64,000 nucleotides of DNA from Acidobacteriota bacterium (GTDB lineage Bacteria > Acidobacteriota > Terriglobia > Bryobacterales > Bryobacteraceae). The stretch covers positions 81,987 through 145,986 of the forward strand of contig JAFDVS010000032.1 in the NCBI GenBank assembly GCA_018268935.1, written 5' to 3'. Shown here piece by piece: positions 1 through 9,327 of this stretch (the first letter of the stretch is position 1; every line of letters starts with the position of its first letter). A program made the position numbers and the translations under genes. The notes under the pieces were generated by a model. It made no database searches, was not told where the DNA came from, and saw only the letters and a list, made by a program, of their open reading frames with translations.

Positions 1-2
1 TC

Positions 3-389
3 TTCCTCCTCCACGCAGGCAATCTCGTCTCCACTGAAGTCGCCGTGGCCAAAGAGGAAAAACGCAAAGACGATCGAGCCTATATCGTCGATGGCGCCGC
101 TTCCTCCGCCAAAACCCCACTCGCCGAGCCCATTTTCCTCATCGACGCCAAAACCGTTCAGGTGGACCGCCTCCAACTCTATAAACTCGACGTCAAGAAC
201 GGAAAACGCGAGGTCGTTTTTCCCCCCGCTAACAAACGCAAAAAGGACTCCCCACGCCCCCTTCATCTCAGCATGAAGCGCCTCGGCGAAGGCATTTACC
301 GTCTCGAAGCCAATGAATACCTGCAAAATGGCGAGTATGCGCTCACTCCCGAAGGCTCCGACCAGGTCTTCCTCTTTCAGGTATACTAA
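3..389 (+). CDS. C-terminal part of an unrecognised protein, cut by the window edge
   Basis: The reading frame is open from the first bases of the window to a TAA at 387-389, so the true start most likely lies outside. A GTG at 45 could start a 114-residue protein, but no ribosome binding site precedes it and the codons upstream (FLLHAGNLVS) read like ordinary protein. The visible part is lysine- and arginine-rich, with alternating beta-type segments and a hydrophobic end (DQVFLFQVY). This fits a small beta-sandwich or the tail of a larger exported protein. I do not recognise a family. The next gene starts 90 bases downstream in the same direction. Confidence 0.55.
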   Translation, partial: FLLHAGNLVSTEVAVAKEEKRKDDRAYIVDGAASSAKTPLAEPIFLIDAKTVQVDRLQLYKLDVKNGKREVVFPPANKRKKDSPRPLHLSMKRLGEGIYRLEANEYLQNGEYALTPEGSDQVFLFQVY

Positions 390-479
390 CCGGTAATTAA
401 GGGATATCCCCCATCATAAGAATGGATCGTAAGATCCATATAGTGTCATCCATATTCCGCCGATTTCATACCCCAGAAC

Positions 480-1169
480 ATGAAACTCTGGGGCTCCATC
501 GCCGCGTCGTTGCTTGGAGTGTGCTCGCTCCAGGCCGCCGACATCAGCGGTCAGATCATCATTAAACGCAAGCTGACCAAGCGCGCGGTAACGGTGACTG
601 CCTCCACCTACCACCGCGGAGTCACCGTCCCGGCCGCTCCCGATGCCCCCACTGACCCCCTCGATTACGAGCGTTCCCGCGTCGTGATCTACCTCGAAGG
701 AGACCTCGGAACCCAGCCCGCCACCGCTACCGTCGAGCAGAAAGGCCGCCGTTTCCTCCCCGACACCGTTGTCATTCCCGTTGGCTCCACCGTTTCCTTC
801 CCCAATCTCGACCCCATTTTCCACAACGTCTTCTCTCTCTCCAAACCAAAATCCTTTGATCTTGGCAATTATCCGCAGAACTCCAGCCGTAGCGTCACCT
901 TCATGAAACCGGGCATCGTCCAGGTGCACTGCCACCTCCACCCCAACATGGCTGCTTCCATCGTGGTCACTCCCAATCGGTGGAGCACCAAATCCAGCCC
1001 TACCGGCGAGTTCACGCTCAAAGGCATCCCTCCCGGCACACACACCATCGTCGCCTGGCACAAAACCGCGGGCTTCTTTCGTAAAACCATCCGCATCACC
1101 GCGACGGACGCTCCCCAGATCGAATTCCACATCCCCCTCGAAGCCGAGACCGTGGCTCAAGCGAGATAG
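480..1169 (+). CDS. secreted cupredoxin-like protein with C-terminal regulatory-like domain
   Basis: A 229-residue exported protein with a signal peptide of about 20 residues ending in LQAA. Residues 65-165 look like a cupredoxin (plastocyanin-type) fold: His115 and the cluster Cys151, His154, Met157 (CHLHPNM) are spaced like type I copper ligands. Residues 168-222 (GEFTLKGIPPGTHTIVAWH) match a carboxypeptidase-regulatory-like beta-sandwich. Copper electron transfer or copper sensing in the periplasm is inference. The HD-GYP gene starts 2 bases after its stop and the barrel gene overlaps that one, so the three form an operon. It resembles methylamine-utilisation-type plastocyanin-like proteins. 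Confidence 0.8.
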   Translation: MKLWGSIAASLLGVCSLQAADISGQIIIKRKLTKRAVTVTASTYHRGVTVPAAPDAPTDPLDYERSRVVIYLEGDLGTQPATATVEQKGRRFLPDTVVIPVGSTVSFPNLDPIFHNVFSLSKPKSFDLGNYPQNSSRSVTFMKPGIVQVHCHLHPNMAASIVVTPNRWSTKSSPTGEFTLKGIPPGTHTIVAWHKTAGFFRKTIRITATDAPQIEFHIPLEAETVAQAR

Positions 1170-1171
1170 CC

Positions 1172-2881
1172 ATGCGATTCGCCACGCGCACCTTCCTCTG
1201 GTCGTTTGTCCCGTTCGCATTTCTGCTTTTGGGCAGTTTCGCCGCCATCCAGTGGATGGTCCAGGCCACCGTGCATGAACGTCTTCGCACTTCCCTCCGC
1301 GAAACCCATTCCTCTATCGCCCGCGTTCGCTCCCGCAGCGAACTCCAGAACAGCCGCTTCCTCCGCATCATCGGCGAAAATGCCTCACTCAAAGCCGGTA
1401 TCGAACTGCTCGCCGCGAATGACGACAAAGCGGCCCGCCTCACGCTCGAAGATCAGCTCTTCGAAATCTGTGAGTCCCTTCAATTCGATTTCCTCATGGC
1501 CTCCGATGCCAATGGCAAACCCCTTGCTGGCATCCGCCGCACCGGCAACACCTTCGCCCCGCTCGACGTGGCCAGACTCAACGGCCAAAGGCAAGGCATC
1601 CTTTCCATCGACAACCTCGCCTTCCAGGTGTCCTCCATCCCTGTCAACCAGGGTGAGGAAACCATCGGTCTCCTCACACTCGGGGAACAGTTCGACTTCG
1701 GCGACTTCTCCACACCCGCCATCCTCACCAACCATGGCCGTGTCGTTAAGTCCAGCATCGCAGGCATTCCTCCTGCCGAAGTCGAAGCCGCTCTCCACTC
1801 CTGCACCGGACAGGGTGAATGTGAAATCCGCCTCCGCAACCAGACCTATCTCTCACTCCCTCTGGAAAGCATCTATTTCGGCGATGGCTGGACTCTCCGC
1901 AGCCTGCAGAATGTCGATTCCGCCGTCAGTCCCGTTGCCGCCATTCTCCGCAAGGTCTTCCTTGTGGCCGCCATTTTTGCTCTCGCCGCCGCCCTTGCGG
2001 TGGGAGTGCTCTCCTCGCGCTCCATCGTCGAACCCATTGCCCGCGTTGTGACGCACCTCCATCAAAGCGAAAGCACCGGCGTACTCCCCGAGTTCAACGT
2101 CCGCGTGGCGAATATCCGCGAAATCGACGAGCTCATCGCCAGCTTCAATCGCGCCGCCTCCGCCATCGTCGAAGCCCGAGCCAGCCTCCAACGCGCTTAC
2201 GTTGAGTTCGTCAGCGCCCTCGCCGGCGCCCTCGATGCGCGCGACCGGTACACCGCCGGCCACAGCCGCCGCGTCAGCGAATACTCCGTCGAATTGGGCA
2301 AAGCGCTCCAACTCGCAACGCCCATGCTCGATCGGATTCGCATCGGGGCATTGCTCCATGACATCGGCAAGATCGGCATTCCCGATTCTGTTCTCCAGAA
2401 ACCCGGCAAGCTCACCCCAGAGGAGTTTGCCCTGATTCAACAGCACCCCGGTATCGGACGCCGCATCCTCGAAGTCGTCCAGGGGTTCGAGCCGTTTCTC
2501 CACGCCGTCGAGCTCCACCACGAAAACTGGGATGGCTCCGGTTACCCGTTGGGCCTCAGCAAAGAATCCGTCCCCCTCGACGCCCGCATCATCCACATCG
2601 CCGACGCCTACGACGCTATGACGTCCGACCGTCCCTATCGCCCCGGCATGGCCCACGACGAAGCCATCCGCATCATCAACCGCTTCGCCGGCACCCAATT
2701 CGATCCCAAACTCGCCGCCATCTTCGCCGAACTCGAGGCGATTCGGCTCGCCGCCCCCGACCGTACCACCGCCGAATCCCTCCAGAACCTCGCGCAGTCG
2801 GTAGAGCAGGAAGCCGTGACGCAGCAAGCCGTGACGCAGCAAGCCAAGGATAAAGACGTGATCGAGGAGCCTCGCTCGTGA
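1172..2881 (+). CDS. membrane HD-GYP domain protein, probable cyclic-di-GMP phosphodiesterase
   Basis: A 569-residue sensor. A transmembrane helix lies at about 8-28, a periplasmic sensing region to about 255, a second helix at about 260-280, a HAMP-like linker to about 335, then an HD-GYP domain at about 345-520. The HD motif (LLHDIGKIG) is near residue 394 and the GYP motif (HHENWDGSGYP) near 450, followed by the HIADAYDAMTSDRPYR segment. All catalytic motifs look intact, so hydrolysis of cyclic-di-GMP is expected. The sensed ligand is unknown; coupling to the upstream cupredoxin is a possibility from operon structure. The C-terminus carries a short duplicated EAVTQQAVTQQA stretch. Confidence 0.9.
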   Translation: MRFATRTFLWSFVPFAFLLLGSFAAIQWMVQATVHERLRTSLRETHSSIARVRSRSELQNSRFLRIIGENASLKAGIELLAANDDKAARLTLEDQLFEICESLQFDFLMASDANGKPLAGIRRTGNTFAPLDVARLNGQRQGILSIDNLAFQVSSIPVNQGEETIGLLTLGEQFDFGDFSTPAILTNHGRVVKSSIAGIPPAEVEAALHSCTGQGECEIRLRNQTYLSLPLESIYFGDGWTLRSLQNVDSAVSPVAAILRKVFLVAAIFALAAALAVGVLSSRSIVEPIARVVTHLHQSESTGVLPEFNVRVANIREIDELIASFNRAASAIVEARASLQRAYVEFVSALAGALDARDRYTAGHSRRVSEYSVELGKALQLATPMLDRIRIGALLHDIGKIGIPDSVLQKPGKLTPEEFALIQQHPGIGRRILEVVQGFEPFLHAVELHHENWDGSGYPLGLSKESVPLDARIIHIADAYDAMTSDRPYRPGMAHDEAIRIINRFAGTQFDPKLAAIFAELEAIRLAAPDRTTAESLQNLAQSVEQEAVTQQAVTQQAKDKDVIEEPRS

Positions 2882-3936
2882 TCCGTCACGCCGCCCTCAC
2901 GCTGGTTCTCACCGCAAGCCTGCAAGCCCAGGAAGCCTCGCGCGGATTCGAACTCGCCACCACCCTGTCCGGCGGCCTCTATCATTCCCATCAGCTCTCC
3001 GCGGGGCCGGTGAATGGCGGTCTCCGCGCCATGCTCTATCCCACGCTCAAACTCAGTGACCGCTGGTCTGCTTCCGCCGCCGTCCAGTTCGCCGCCTCCC
3101 CCTACTTTCGCGAGCAGTTCAGCGAGCCCCGTCAATTCCACGCCAACGTTCTCCAAGCCCAGATCACCTACTCGCGCGTCTCCCACAACAAGGCCTTCGC
3201 CTTTCGCGCCGGGCAGCTCTCGTCCGCCTTTGGTGCTTTCCTCCTGCGTTATGACGACGCCGCCAATCCACTGCCCGACATGCCAATGGGCTACGGCTAT
3301 TACTACAAGAGTGTCACCACGCTCGGGCTTCCCGGCGTGCAACTCGATGCCAGCCTCGGCAAGCTCGACCTGCGCGGTCAGTTCACCAACTCCTCGCCCG
3401 CCAACCGCCGCACGCTCCTCGATTCCGATCAATACGGCAGCTACACGGCCGGCGCCGGCTACACGATTCGCCAGGGATTTCGCATTGGCGCGTCCTTCAA
3501 TCGCGGGCCCTACCTCCACCGCCGGCACTCTTTCTTCTTCCCCGGCGAAGCCCGTCCAAAGGACCTGCCCTCCACCAGTTTCGGTGTCGATGTCCAATAC
3601 GGCCGCGGCCCCTGGAACGCATACGGCGAGTGGCAACACCACCAGCGCGACTACAAGGCCATTCCCAATTTCATCTACAAAACCGGCTACGCCGAACTGC
3701 GCCGCGTCCTCACGCCGCGCTGGTATCTCGCCACGCGCCTCGACTACGAGCGGCCCAGCGCTTATCCGGGAAGGGAACTGCTCGATCTCGCCTTTGGCTT
3801 TCGCCCCAATCGCCACCAGTTGATCAAAGCAGGCTACGCCTTCGCCTTCGGCCCCGCCATCCGCGGCTCACTCGGCAATGTCTTCTCCCTCCAACTCATC
3901 ACCAACCTCAGGCCCATCTCCGTCGCCGGCAACTGA
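2878..3936 (+). CDS. outer-membrane beta-barrel (porin-like) protein
   Basis: A 352-residue protein with a signal peptide (about 18 residues, ending LQAQ) followed by repeated amphipathic strands rich in Tyr, Phe and Arg (for example YGYYYKSVTTLG and GYAELRRVLTPRW). This looks like a porin or phosphate-selective-type barrel. It starts on GTG in a four-base GTGA overlap with the HD-GYP stop, so translation is probably coupled. Its 3' end overlaps the convergent rsmD gene by 69 bases. The transported substrate cannot be read from the sequence. Confidence 0.65.
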   Translation: MIRHAALTLVLTASLQAQEASRGFELATTLSGGLYHSHQLSAGPVNGGLRAMLYPTLKLSDRWSASAAVQFAASPYFREQFSEPRQFHANVLQAQITYSRVSHNKAFAFRAGQLSSAFGAFLLRYDDAANPLPDMPMGYGYYYKSVTTLGLPGVQLDASLGKLDLRGQFTNSSPANRRTLLDSDQYGSYTAGAGYTIRQGFRIGASFNRGPYLHRRHSFFFPGEARPKDLPSTSFGVDVQYGRGPWNAYGEWQHHQRDYKAIPNFIYKTGYAELRRVLTPRWYLATRLDYERPSAYPGRELLDLAFGFRPNRHQLIKAGYAFAFGPAIRGSLGNVFSLQLITNLRPISVAGN

Positions 3937-4467
3937 GCCCTCCACCTGGTAGAAGGAAAGCGAATTATCCCCCTGCTTCACCACCCGAGTCCTGACCAGC
4001 CTTCCGTAGCGCTCCTCCAGCTTCTGCCGTGTCGCATGCTGCGCAATCACCAATCCGCCTTCCATCTGCTCCCCTAAGATCGTCAGCGCCATTTCATATT
4101 CCTTAACCTTGGGATAAGGCGGGTCGAGAAACACAATGTCCGCCGCCTGGCGCGGAAGCATCAGTTGCACCGACCCTCGGACCACCGCCGCCCGCCGTAA
4201 CACTCCCAGCGATGCCAGATTCTCCTGCAGAATCTCCGCCGCTTCCCGGTGCTTTTCCAGAAAAATCGCCTTCGCCGCGCCCCGGCTGAGCGCCTCAATC
4301 CCCACCGCGCCCGTTCCGGCATAGGCGTCCAGAAACACTTTTCCCTCAATCACCGGAGCCAGGATGTTGAACAACGACTCCCGCAACCGGTCCGGCGTCG
4401 GACGCACCAGGTCGCCCGGCACTGCCTTCAGTCTTCTGCTGCGAAACTCCCCGCCGATGACACGCAT
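3868..4467 (-). CDS. rsmD: 16S rRNA (guanine(966)-N2)-methyltransferase RsmD
   Basis: A 199-residue Rossmann-fold methyltransferase acting on 16S rRNA G966. The N-terminus MRVIGGEFRSRRL and the block VRPTPDRLRESLFNIL are family signatures. The SAM-binding loop DAYAGTGAVGIEALSRGA lies at about 47-64 and the catalytic DPPYP motif at about 117-121. The last 25 residues are acidic and longer than in typical RsmD (VAGDGDGPEVGDELEGEDIAE), and this tail is the part overlapping the convergent barrel gene. The enzyme may really end near FYQVEG with an extended tail produced by the overlap. Confidence 0.93.
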   Translation of the reverse strand: MRVIGGEFRSRRLKAVPGDLVRPTPDRLRESLFNILAPVIEGKVFLDAYAGTGAVGIEALSRGAAKAIFLEKHREAAEILQENLASLGVLRRAAVVRGSVQLMLPRQAADIVFLDPPYPKVKEYEMALTILGEQMEGGLVIAQHATRQKLEERYGRLVRTRVVKQGDNSLSFYQVEGSVAGDGDGPEVGDELEGEDIAE

Positions 4468-4518
4468 GATCTACAATCTTTGATGATAGATGCATCCCGG
4501 CGGTTACGAGGAGCCATC

Positions 4519-5688
4519 ATGAACAGAATTCATCGGAGATTCGGATTTCTCGCGGCTGCGCTTGTCGCCGCGGCCTTCACCCCCCAGGCTTCGGCCCAAT
4601 TGACATGCCCGGTGCTCACCAACACCACGCGCATCGCGGCCCAGGCCAACGGCGACGTCCAGACCGTTCGTGCCAATGCTTTCCCCTGTGAGTGGGGCAT
4701 CTCTTCCAGCGAAACCTGGATCTTCACAGAGCGCATCGAGAACCAGGCCCGTGTCACCGTTCTCGCCAACCCCGGCGCTGCCCCGCGCACCGGCACTATC
4801 TCCATTTTCCCTGTCAATATCGCCGCCACACTGCCCGGTGTCACCATACCTGTCGTGCAGGCTGGGGCCGGCTGCGGCTTCACTCTCAATCCGCAAAACG
4901 TCAATGTCGCCACCAACGGCGCGGTCACCGGCATGGCCGTCAACGCCAACGTCGGCTGCACGTGGACCACGGCAGTATCCGCCTCCTGGCTCGCCCTTCC
5001 GCCCGGAGTCGAAGGCTTCAGCGGGCCCGGCTTCCTCAGCCTCACTGCCGCCGCCAACGGCAATACATTCCCCCGCGTGGCAACCGGCTCGGTCGCCGGT
5101 GAGTTCACCCAATTCCTTCAGAAGGGCGTCAACACCCCCGAATTGTTCGCCGACGTCTCCGTCAATCACCCCTTCTTCGACTACATCACGCTGATGCGCA
5201 CCACCGGCCTTACCTCCGGCTGCACGCCCACCACCTATTGCCCCGATCGCACCATCTCGCGCGGCGAAATTTCCGTCTTCCTCGTGCGCGCCCTCTACGG
5301 TCTCGCCGATTTCGCCTATCCCGCCGCCCCATACTTCACGGATGTACCCAGCACCCATCCCTTCTTCCGCTACATTCAGAAAATCCGCCAGCTCGGCATC
5401 ACTCTTGGCTGTAGCGACACCACCTTCTGCCCCGACGACCTTGTGACCCGCGCCACCGGCGCTACCCTGGTCGTCCGCGCCCGCCTTGCTACTTCCAGTC
5501 AATTCGCGCACCCCGTCAACCCGCTCTTCACCGATGTGCCCTTTGGCGACACCTTCTTCGGCGCCATCCAGAAAGCAAAGCAACTCGGCATCACCAGCGG
5601 CTGTACCGCCACCACCTATTGCCCCACGTCCAATCTCACCCGCGGGCAGGCCGCCGTCTTCGTCATTCGCGGCCTCATGACGCAGTAA
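4519..5688 (+). CDS. secreted BACON-like protein with three SLH domains
   Basis: 389 residues from ATG 4519, preceded by GAGGAG at about 4508-4513; an upstream in-frame extension to 4249 runs over the rsmD start and is rejected. A signal peptide ends near ASAQ. Residues 30-200 hold two beta-sandwich units with the BACON pattern (GCTWTTAVSASWL). Three SLH repeats begin near residues 207, 272 and 335, each starting FADV or FTDV and each carrying a paired-cysteine motif of the GCTPTTYCP kind. SLH domains usually tether proteins to the cell envelope. The stop overlaps the next start (TAATG), so the two genes are co-transcribed. Confidence 0.85.
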   Translation: MNRIHRRFGFLAAALVAAAFTPQASAQLTCPVLTNTTRIAAQANGDVQTVRANAFPCEWGISSSETWIFTERIENQARVTVLANPGAAPRTGTISIFPVNIAATLPGVTIPVVQAGAGCGFTLNPQNVNVATNGAVTGMAVNANVGCTWTTAVSASWLALPPGVEGFSGPGFLSLTAAANGNTFPRVATGSVAGEFTQFLQKGVNTPELFADVSVNHPFFDYITLMRTTGLTSGCTPTTYCPDRTISRGEISVFLVRALYGLADFAYPAAPYFTDVPSTHPFFRYIQKIRQLGITLGCSDTTFCPDDLVTRATGATLVVRARLATSSQFAHPVNPLFTDVPFGDTFFGAIQKAKQLGITSGCTATTYCPTSNLTRGQAAVFVIRGLMTQ

Positions 5689-7376
5689 TGATCTACCTTC
5701 TGCTCGCCGCATTGGTCTCGACGCCAGCCGCCCTGCGCGCCGCGCTTCCCGCGGACTATTTCCAATTGATGGCGCAAGAGCTGAAGTCCATCACGCCCGC
5801 GCCGGAAATGCGTTATCCCGCCAGTTACGCGTTCACGGCCGCAGTCCTCTACACCAGGCGGCATCCGGCCAATCCCAACTTCGGCGACCCGAAGCTTCTC
5901 GACCTCGCCATCAAACTGGGCGATGTGACGGCCGAACAAAGCGAGCGCGACAACGCGCAGGACCGCCAGGATTACGAATGGGAGATCCATTTCTGGCTCG
6001 ATTCCTATCGCCTCCTGGAGGCAAAACTCCCGCCCGAGAGCCGCACCCGCTGGCGCAATCAACTCGAGCGCAACGTCCGCTGGTTCGCCGGAGAAACCGA
6101 AGCGCGCATCGACTTTCCCCGCTTCCAGAGCCCCTTCATCCGCACCTCAACCAATCACTACGCTCTGTTCGCCTCCACTACCTATTTCGCCGGCCGCGTC
6201 CTCAAGATCAAAGAATGGGAGCAACTGGGTGCACGAGCCATGCACCGCCTCGCCGCCGAAGAGCAGGCCCCCGGCGGCTATTGGGCCGAGTACACCGACA
6301 ACGGACCCACCACCGGCTACGACTACATCACCATGAACTGCGTGGCCCTCTATTACGAGCACAGCCTCGACCGGGACGCGCTCACCGCTCTGCGCAAATC
6401 CACCGACTTCCACAAACACTTCACCTGGCCCAATGGCGAGCCCGTCGAAACCATCAACGGCCGCAACCGCTATTGGGCGGTCAGTCCCTGGGGCAACTTC
6501 GCGTTCACCAACTGGCCGGATGGCCGCCGCTACGCCGAGTTCCTCGCCCGCTTCTTCAAGGCGGGCAACGTGCGCGGCCGCGATCTCGGCCGCATCGCCC
6601 AGAGCGCGCTGTACTACCATCCGGGACCCAGCGCCCCCATCCCTCAGGAACTGCCTCAATCCGCCCACCAGTTGCCAGTCCCCGCCGGCATTCGCCGCAC
6701 CGCGCCCTGGACCATCTGCCTCTCCGGTCTGCATGAGCCGCCCACCAGCAGCCAGTTCACCATCGACCGGCAGGGCAACATGAGCATCTACCACGACCGC
6801 CTCGGGATGATCATCACCGGCGCCGGCTCCAAGCGCCAGCCGGAGCTCGCCACCATCATGGAGAAGGCCGAGCAGCAGGTGATCACCGTTCCCCGCAGCA
6901 GCCGCCTCCGCATGTCCAATGAGTTAGACCGGCTCGGCCTGGCCTACCTGACATTCTTCGTCGACCTCAACGTGCCCCGCCCTGAGCCGGATCGCGTCAG
7001 CTTTCAATTCAAGGTCACTGAGGTGGGGCGAGACCGGATGGGCGATGCCCTCATCAATCTGCAGTTGGTCCTGAAACCCGGTGAGGTGCTGGAAACGGCG
7101 CAAACGAAAGTCACCCTCGACGGCAACCCCATCGAACTCACCCCGGAGCAAATCGGCGGCTGGATCCGCCACCGCGGCTGGACCCTCAAGGTCCCGCCCA
7201 ATACCCGCCTCACCTGGCCCGTGCTTCCGTTCAACCCCTACAGCAACAAACCGGAAACCGACCTGCGGTACGCTGTCGGGCGGCTCTACGTCCCATTGAA
7301 AGTCGAAAAGAATCCCGGCTGGGCGCTGAACTGGGGACGGCAGGATGTCGACTTCAGCCTTGAAGTGAACCCCTGA
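5688..7376 (+). CDS. exported DUF2264- or heparinase-like protein, possible polysaccharide lyase
   Basis: 562 residues from the ATG overlapping the upstream stop by one base. A signal peptide spans about 1-18. Residues 20-340 are mainly helical with repeated aromatic motifs (NHYALFASTTYF, GGYWAEYTDNGPTTGYDYITMN), as in alpha/alpha toroids of polysaccharide lyases and related enzymes. Residues 350-560 are beta-rich, as in the sandwich domains of those enzymes. Conserved-looking Asn, His and Tyr residues in NHYA and YTDNG could be catalytic, but I cannot assign a lyase family or substrate. Co-transcription with the SLH protein suggests a surface-associated glycan function. Confidence 0.6.
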   Translation: MIYLLLAALVSTPAALRAALPADYFQLMAQELKSITPAPEMRYPASYAFTAAVLYTRRHPANPNFGDPKLLDLAIKLGDVTAEQSERDNAQDRQDYEWEIHFWLDSYRLLEAKLPPESRTRWRNQLERNVRWFAGETEARIDFPRFQSPFIRTSTNHYALFASTTYFAGRVLKIKEWEQLGARAMHRLAAEEQAPGGYWAEYTDNGPTTGYDYITMNCVALYYEHSLDRDALTALRKSTDFHKHFTWPNGEPVETINGRNRYWAVSPWGNFAFTNWPDGRRYAEFLARFFKAGNVRGRDLGRIAQSALYYHPGPSAPIPQELPQSAHQLPVPAGIRRTAPWTICLSGLHEPPTSSQFTIDRQGNMSIYHDRLGMIITGAGSKRQPELATIMEKAEQQVITVPRSSRLRMSNELDRLGLAYLTFFVDLNVPRPEPDRVSFQFKVTEVGRDRMGDALINLQLVLKPGEVLETAQTKVTLDGNPIELTPEQIGGWIRHRGWTLKVPPNTRLTWPVLPFNPYSNKPETDLRYAVGRLYVPLKVEKNPGWALNWGRQDVDFSLEVNP

Positions 7377-7379
7377 ACC

Positions 7380-8357
7380 CTACTTCGCCGGCGCGATCAC
7401 TTCCACCGCCGCGCAGGCATTCTTCGCTTCATAACCCAGGAACGGCACCAGCGTGCTCGCCGGCGCCTGCTCCTTGTTGTAAAACTCGAAGCGCACCTTC
7501 CGCGTCAAATCCGTCCCGTCCTGCGAACTCGGATACAAATAGCTGAACACTACATCCTTGATCGACGCGCCGGCTTTCGTCATGTCCTTATCCAGCGACT
7601 GGAACATCTCCCGCACGCCCTGCTCCGTGCACCCGTTCGATGCATGCAGCGAGCTGAAGTAGATCCGCGGTGATGAGATCCCAGCCACCTGCGTGAAGTT
7701 CGGCGACTTCGTCAACCCTTCAGGATTCACGAACCCCACCGGCTTCTTCGCCCTGGCGATCGCTTCGCACTCCACCAGCGCCTTCCCATATGCCATCGGT
7801 ATCTGCAAATGGTTCCGCAACGCCTTCGGGTAGCGCGCCGAAGCCAGCTTCTGCACGTCCTTGATGTCGTCCATCGAGCTCAGGTAGCAGGTGAGCATCA
7901 GCACGTCCGCCGGCCCGTGCCCGGAGCCCTTCAACGCCGTGTCCACGTTGTTGAACGTGGTCTGCACCATGGAAAGCACCTTCGGAACATGCTCGTTCTT
8001 CGAAACCCCTTGCCCCGAAACGAACAGGAAGCCCGCCGGCCCGTTCTTGCCGCCTTTGGTCACCGCCTCCAGCGCGATCTTCTGATTCTTGTCCGGAAAC
8101 CCGGCCACCCGCACAATCGACAGTACGTCGCCCTTCAGGTAGCCGCTGAACTGCCCGACATCCGCATCCTGCCGCACGAACGCCCGATACCGGAAAATGT
8201 GTTTCGCCTCAATCCGAGCCCTCGCCTGATGCATCTGCTCCATCAGCGAGCCCTTCGGATCCGGAATCCCCAGTTGGAATCGGATTTCTTCCGAATCCAC
8301 CACGACACCCTGTCCGAACAACGGCGCCGCTGCCAGTAAAAACGAAGCAAGCCTCAT
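7380..8357 (-). CDS. exported multi-domain RidA (YjgF)-like protein
   Basis: 325 residues with a signal peptide of about 16 residues ending LFGQ. RidA proteins are normally about 130-residue cytosolic imine/enamine deaminases. Here the chain is long enough for at least two such modules: one around residues 75-190 (FLFVSGQGV..LSMVQTTFNNVDTALKGSG) and one around 205-322 (FTQVAGISSPRIYFSSLHA..LDKDMTKAGASIKDV). The usual catalytic Arg context is not obvious in either module, so a binding role is possible. The gene converges on the upstream neighbour with a 3-base gap. Confidence 0.7.
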   Translation of the reverse strand: MRLASFLLAAAPLFGQGVVVDSEEIRFQLGIPDPKGSLMEQMHQARARIEAKHIFRYRAFVRQDADVGQFSGYLKGDVLSIVRVAGFPDKNQKIALEAVTKGGKNGPAGFLFVSGQGVSKNEHVPKVLSMVQTTFNNVDTALKGSGHGPADVLMLTCYLSSMDDIKDVQKLASARYPKALRNHLQIPMAYGKALVECEAIARAKKPVGFVNPEGLTKSPNFTQVAGISSPRIYFSSLHASNGCTEQGVREMFQSLDKDMTKAGASIKDVVFSYLYPSSQDGTDLTRKVRFEFYNKEQAPASTLVPFLGYEAKNACAAVEVIAPAK

Positions 8358-8475
8358 CCGACGAACCCCTCGAACAGCAAAACGAACCTCCTGGTATTTT
8401 GGCTACTATCATTCAATCCTATCGCGACTGCGTAGGTTGTGGGGCATCCCTCATCTTTCCCGCTAAAATAAAATC

Positions 8476-9111
8476 GTGAACTTCGCCGCCATCCGCGAAG
8501 AGTATCAAGGCGAACCCCTCGATACCTCCACGGTCCACCCCGACCCCATCGAACAGTTCCGCCGCTGGTTCGATGAAACCCTTCAGGCCGGCATCTACCA
8601 GCCCAACGCCATGACCCTCGCCACCGCCACCCCCGATGGCGACCCGTCCGCCCGCATGGTCCTGCTCAAAGGCTTCGATGCGCACGGCTTCGTCTTCTTC
8701 ACCAATTACCTCAGCCGCAAGGGCAGGGAACTGGCCGCGAACCCCCGTGCCTCCCTCGTCTTCTACTGGGAGGAACTGCACCGCCAAGTCTGCATCCATG
8801 GCCATGTCCAGCCCGTATCCCCCGCCGAAAGCGAGGAATACTTCCAGACCCGCCCCTACGAGGCCCGCCTCGGCGCCGCCGCCTCCCACCAATCTCAGCC
8901 CCTCCCCTCCCGTGCCGATTTCGAGTCAGCCATGGCTCAACTCCGTGCCGCCTATCCCGTTGAAATCCCCCGTCCGGAACACTGGGGCGGCTATCGTCTC
9001 ACCCCCGATCGCATCGAGTTCTGGCAGGGCCGCGAGAGCCGCCTCCATGACCGTGTGCAATACCTCCGTACCCCTTCGGACACTTGGGACGTGATAAGGT
9101 TATTCCCTTAG
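8476..9111 (+). CDS. pdxH: pyridoxamine 5'-phosphate oxidase PdxH
   Basis: 211 residues from GTG 8476. It oxidises pyridoxamine- or pyridoxine-5'-phosphate to PLP using FMN. Family hallmarks are NAMTLATATPDGDPSARMVLLKG (FMN contact), GFVFFTNYLSRKGREL, LVFYWEELHRQV and the C-terminal block WGGYRLTPDRIEFWQGRESRLHDR. The length matches the family (about 210-220). The gene stands alone, followed by about 215 non-coding bases. Confidence 0.96.
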   Translation: MNFAAIREEYQGEPLDTSTVHPDPIEQFRRWFDETLQAGIYQPNAMTLATATPDGDPSARMVLLKGFDAHGFVFFTNYLSRKGRELAANPRASLVFYWEELHRQVCIHGHVQPVSPAESEEYFQTRPYEARLGAAASHQSQPLPSRADFESAMAQLRAAYPVEIPRPEHWGGYRLTPDRIEFWQGRESRLHDRVQYLRTPSDTWDVIRLFP

Positions 9112-9200
9112 AATCATCGTCATCCCCACTTAAATCGCAAGTTCAACTTCATCTATCACTTGCGCTGTGTCATCCGGACTCACTCCTGTGTCATTTTGCC

Positions 9201-9230
9201 TTGACAGCGAAGTTGTAATCCTGTTAAGGT
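9201..9230 (+). promoter_or_regulatory. possible promoter ahead of the M23 peptidase gene
   Basis: A perfect -35 hexamer TTGACA lies at 9201-9206. The best-spaced -10 is poor (TAAGGT at 9225-9230, 18-base spacer). It is about 100 bases before the ATG at 9328. The leader also has a small CGTAG..CTACG hairpin near 9275-9300. Confidence 0.35.
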
Positions 9231-9327
9231 TGGATGGTTGTAGTTGCTCTTTCGTAGCTTTCGGTTGTGGGTTGGGCGTAGTTCCCGCCCCTCTACGGGA
9301 CGCGTCTAGCTTTCTCTAAGTCATCCA

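Noticed and set aside
1853..2842. Long antisense open frame (329 codons) opposite the HD-GYP gene
   Set aside because: Low-complexity Gly/Asp/Glu-rich translation, typical of the complement of GC-rich coding DNA; many similar frames in the window were dismissed for the same reason.
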